From positions 1 to 13,262 of the forward strand of contig JAEEQO010000067.1 in assembly GCA_016285335.1 (NCBI GenBank): DNA of 13,262 nucleotides, read 5' to 3'. Below are positions 12,197-13,262 of the stretch, piece after piece (positions within the stretch are counted from its first letter, which is position 1; each line of letters begins with the position of its first letter). The notes under the pieces were generated by a model. The model was not told the origin of the DNA. It searched no databases and saw only the letters and a list, made by a program, of their open reading frames with translations. The position numbers and the translations under genes were made by a program. The DNA comes from Victivallales bacterium. Lineage in GTDB: Bacteria > Verrucomicrobiota > Lentisphaeria > Victivallales > UBA1829.

Positions 12197-13262
12197 ATGT
12201 CCGAAGACGAAATCACCTCCCAGGCGTCCGCACCCGAAACCCCTGCGGAAAACACCGCGCCCGCCGCGCCGGAAACCGCCGCGAAGCCCGCGGACGTCCG
12301 CAAGCCGGAGCCGCCGCGCTCCACCATCAACGAGTCCAGCATTGACAGCACGTTCACGTCGCAGTCCGAGGACCGCAACCCGGACGACTACACCGCGGAC
12401 GAGATCACGGTTCTGGACGGCCTGGAAGCCGTCCGCAAGCGTCCCAGCATGTACATCGGCGACACGTCCCAGCGCGGTCTGCACCACTTGGTCTATGAAG
12501 TCGTCGACAACAGTATCGACGAAGCGCTCGCCGGATTCGCGTCGAAGGTCTCCGTGACCATCCTCCCCGACAACTGCATCCGCGTCAGCGACGACGGACG
12601 CGGCATCCCGGTCGACATTCACAAGGAACTCGGCATTCCGGCCGTCGAAGTCGTGATGACCGTGCTGCACGCCGGCGGCAAGTTCGATCACAACGCCTAC
12701 AAGGTGTCCGGCGGCCTCCACGGCGTCGGCGTGTCCTGCGTGAACGCCCTCTCCACCTGGATGACCGTCGAAATCCATCGCGACGGCATGGCGTACGAGA
12801 TCCGCTTCGAGCGCGGCAACACCGCCGTGAAGCTGCACCCGCTGCATCCGGTGTCCGACCGCGGCACGACCGTGACGTTCCAGCCCGACCCGACCATCTT
12901 CACCGAAACCACGGAATACGTCTGGAACATCCTCGCGAAGCGCCTCCGCGAACTCGCCTTCCTGAACCGCGGCATCCGCATCGACCTCTCCGACGAACGC
13001 GAAAACCCGGTCCGCTCCGAGACGTTCCACTACGAGGGCGGCATCGTGGAGTTCGTGAAGATGCTGAACGCGAACAAGGAACTGGTGCATCAGGACGTGA
13101 TCTACATGCACAAGGAGCGCAACGGCATCGATGTCGAGATTGCCATGCAGTACAACGCCGAGTTCCAGGAAAACATCTTCAGCTACGCGAACAACATCTG
13201 CACCGGCGAGGGCGGCACCCACATGACCGGGTTCCAGTCCGCGCTCACCCGCACGGTCAACA
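12197..13262 (+). CDS. gyrB: DNA gyrase subunit B, 5' part (runs off the window)
   Basis: ATPase subunit of the type II topoisomerase that introduces negative supercoils. 355 complete codons are visible and the frame is open at the window end. The GHKL ATPase fold shows LDGLEAVRKRPSMYIGDT (from about residue 73), YEVVDNSIDEALAG (N box, Mg-ATP binding), SDDGRGIPVDIH and SGGLHGVGVSCVNALS (ATP lid glycines). The transducer region reaches CTGEGGTHMTGFQSALTRTVN, which carries the usual GGTH motif. The catalytic tyrosine is not expected here since it lies in GyrA. About 69 residues precede ITVLDGL, roughly 60 more than in E. coli GyrB; they are rich in Ala, Pro, Glu, Ser and Asp and look disordered. 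The start at 12197 has GGAG six bases upstream; an in-frame ATG at 12185 has no site. ParE is the alternative, but the motif set and the single-gene promoter fit GyrB better. Confidence 0.9.
   Translation, partial: MSEDEITSQASAPETPAENTAPAAPETAAKPADVRKPEPPRSTINESSIDSTFTSQSEDRNPDDYTADEITVLDGLEAVRKRPSMYIGDTSQRGLHHLVYEVVDNSIDEALAGFASKVSVTILPDNCIRVSDDGRGIPVDIHKELGIPAVEVVMTVLHAGGKFDHNAYKVSGGLHGVGVSCVNALSTWMTVEIHRDGMAYEIRFERGNTAVKLHPLHPVSDRGTTVTFQPDPTIFTETTEYVWNILAKRLRELAFLNRGIRIDLSDERENPVRSETFHYEGGIVEFVKMLNANKELVHQDVIYMHKERNGIDVEIAMQYNAEFQENIFSYANNICTGEGGTHMTGFQSALTRTVN

Noticed and set aside
11984..13222. 412-codon open frame on the minus strand
   Set aside because: Antisense to gyrB, whose ATPase motifs are clear; the frame also runs through the gyrB promoter.
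1..13262. CRISPR arrays, tRNA or rRNA genes, transposases
   Set aside because: I looked for regularly spaced direct repeats, tRNA-like cloverleaf ends and transposase motifs and saw none.

Overview
The window is bacterial and GC-rich, with strongly C-ending codons in its conserved genes. The best lineage clue is a pseudopilin-like protein (6607-7494) with an RRFTLVELLVVIAIIAILAG N-terminus and an H-x9-DG motif. Proteins of this type are greatly expanded in the Planctomycetes-Verrucomicrobia-Lentisphaerae group, and the exact flavour fits Lentisphaerota/Victivallales. An NuoE/NuoF/GltD-type flavin and Fe-S redox complex suggests a fermentative anaerobe. The lineage is inferred from gene style; no rRNA is present.

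Layout. (1) 1-1937: the 3' part of valS (valyl-tRNA synthetase), complete through its C-terminal coiled-coil arm. It then runs in frame, with no stop, into about 800 bases of AT-rich DNA encoding an unrelated 268-residue tail. A GC-rich terminator follows at 1996-2029. (2) 1938-2428: a long intergenic stretch with the terminator, several GC-rich hairpins and a near-consensus promoter that faces no convincing gene. (3) 2429-5790, minus strand: a WYL-domain regulator, then an ABC-2 type exporter (ATPase and permease with overlapping stop/start) and a flavodoxin-fold FMN oxidoreductase. The ABC genes have their own promoter, buried in the end of the regulator gene. (4) 5791-5948: a divergent promoter region with a perfect 9-bp inverted repeat. 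(5) 5949-6451, plus strand: a 39-residue single-span membrane peptide and a 121-residue unknown protein, each with a good ribosome binding site. (6) 6607-7494: the pseudopilin. (7) 7658-11900: a three-gene operon, NuoE-like, NuoF-like, and a very unusual third subunit that joins a NuoG/HydA-type [2Fe-2S] domain, a GltD/NfnL-type FAD-NADP(H) module and C-terminal ferredoxin clusters. No hydrogenase H-cluster is present, so an electron-bifurcating transhydrogenase is more likely than a hydrogenase. (8) 11933-12196: terminator, AT-rich spacer, a 23-bp strictly alternating pyrimidine-purine tract and the gyrB promoter. (9) 12197-13262: the 5' part of gyrB, with a roughly 60-residue acidic, Ala/Pro-rich N-terminal extension.

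Most worth following up: the valS chimera, the NuoE-NuoF-GltD fusion operon, and the Z-DNA-prone tract abutting the gyrB -35 box. All domain calls come from reading motifs by eye; no database search was run.
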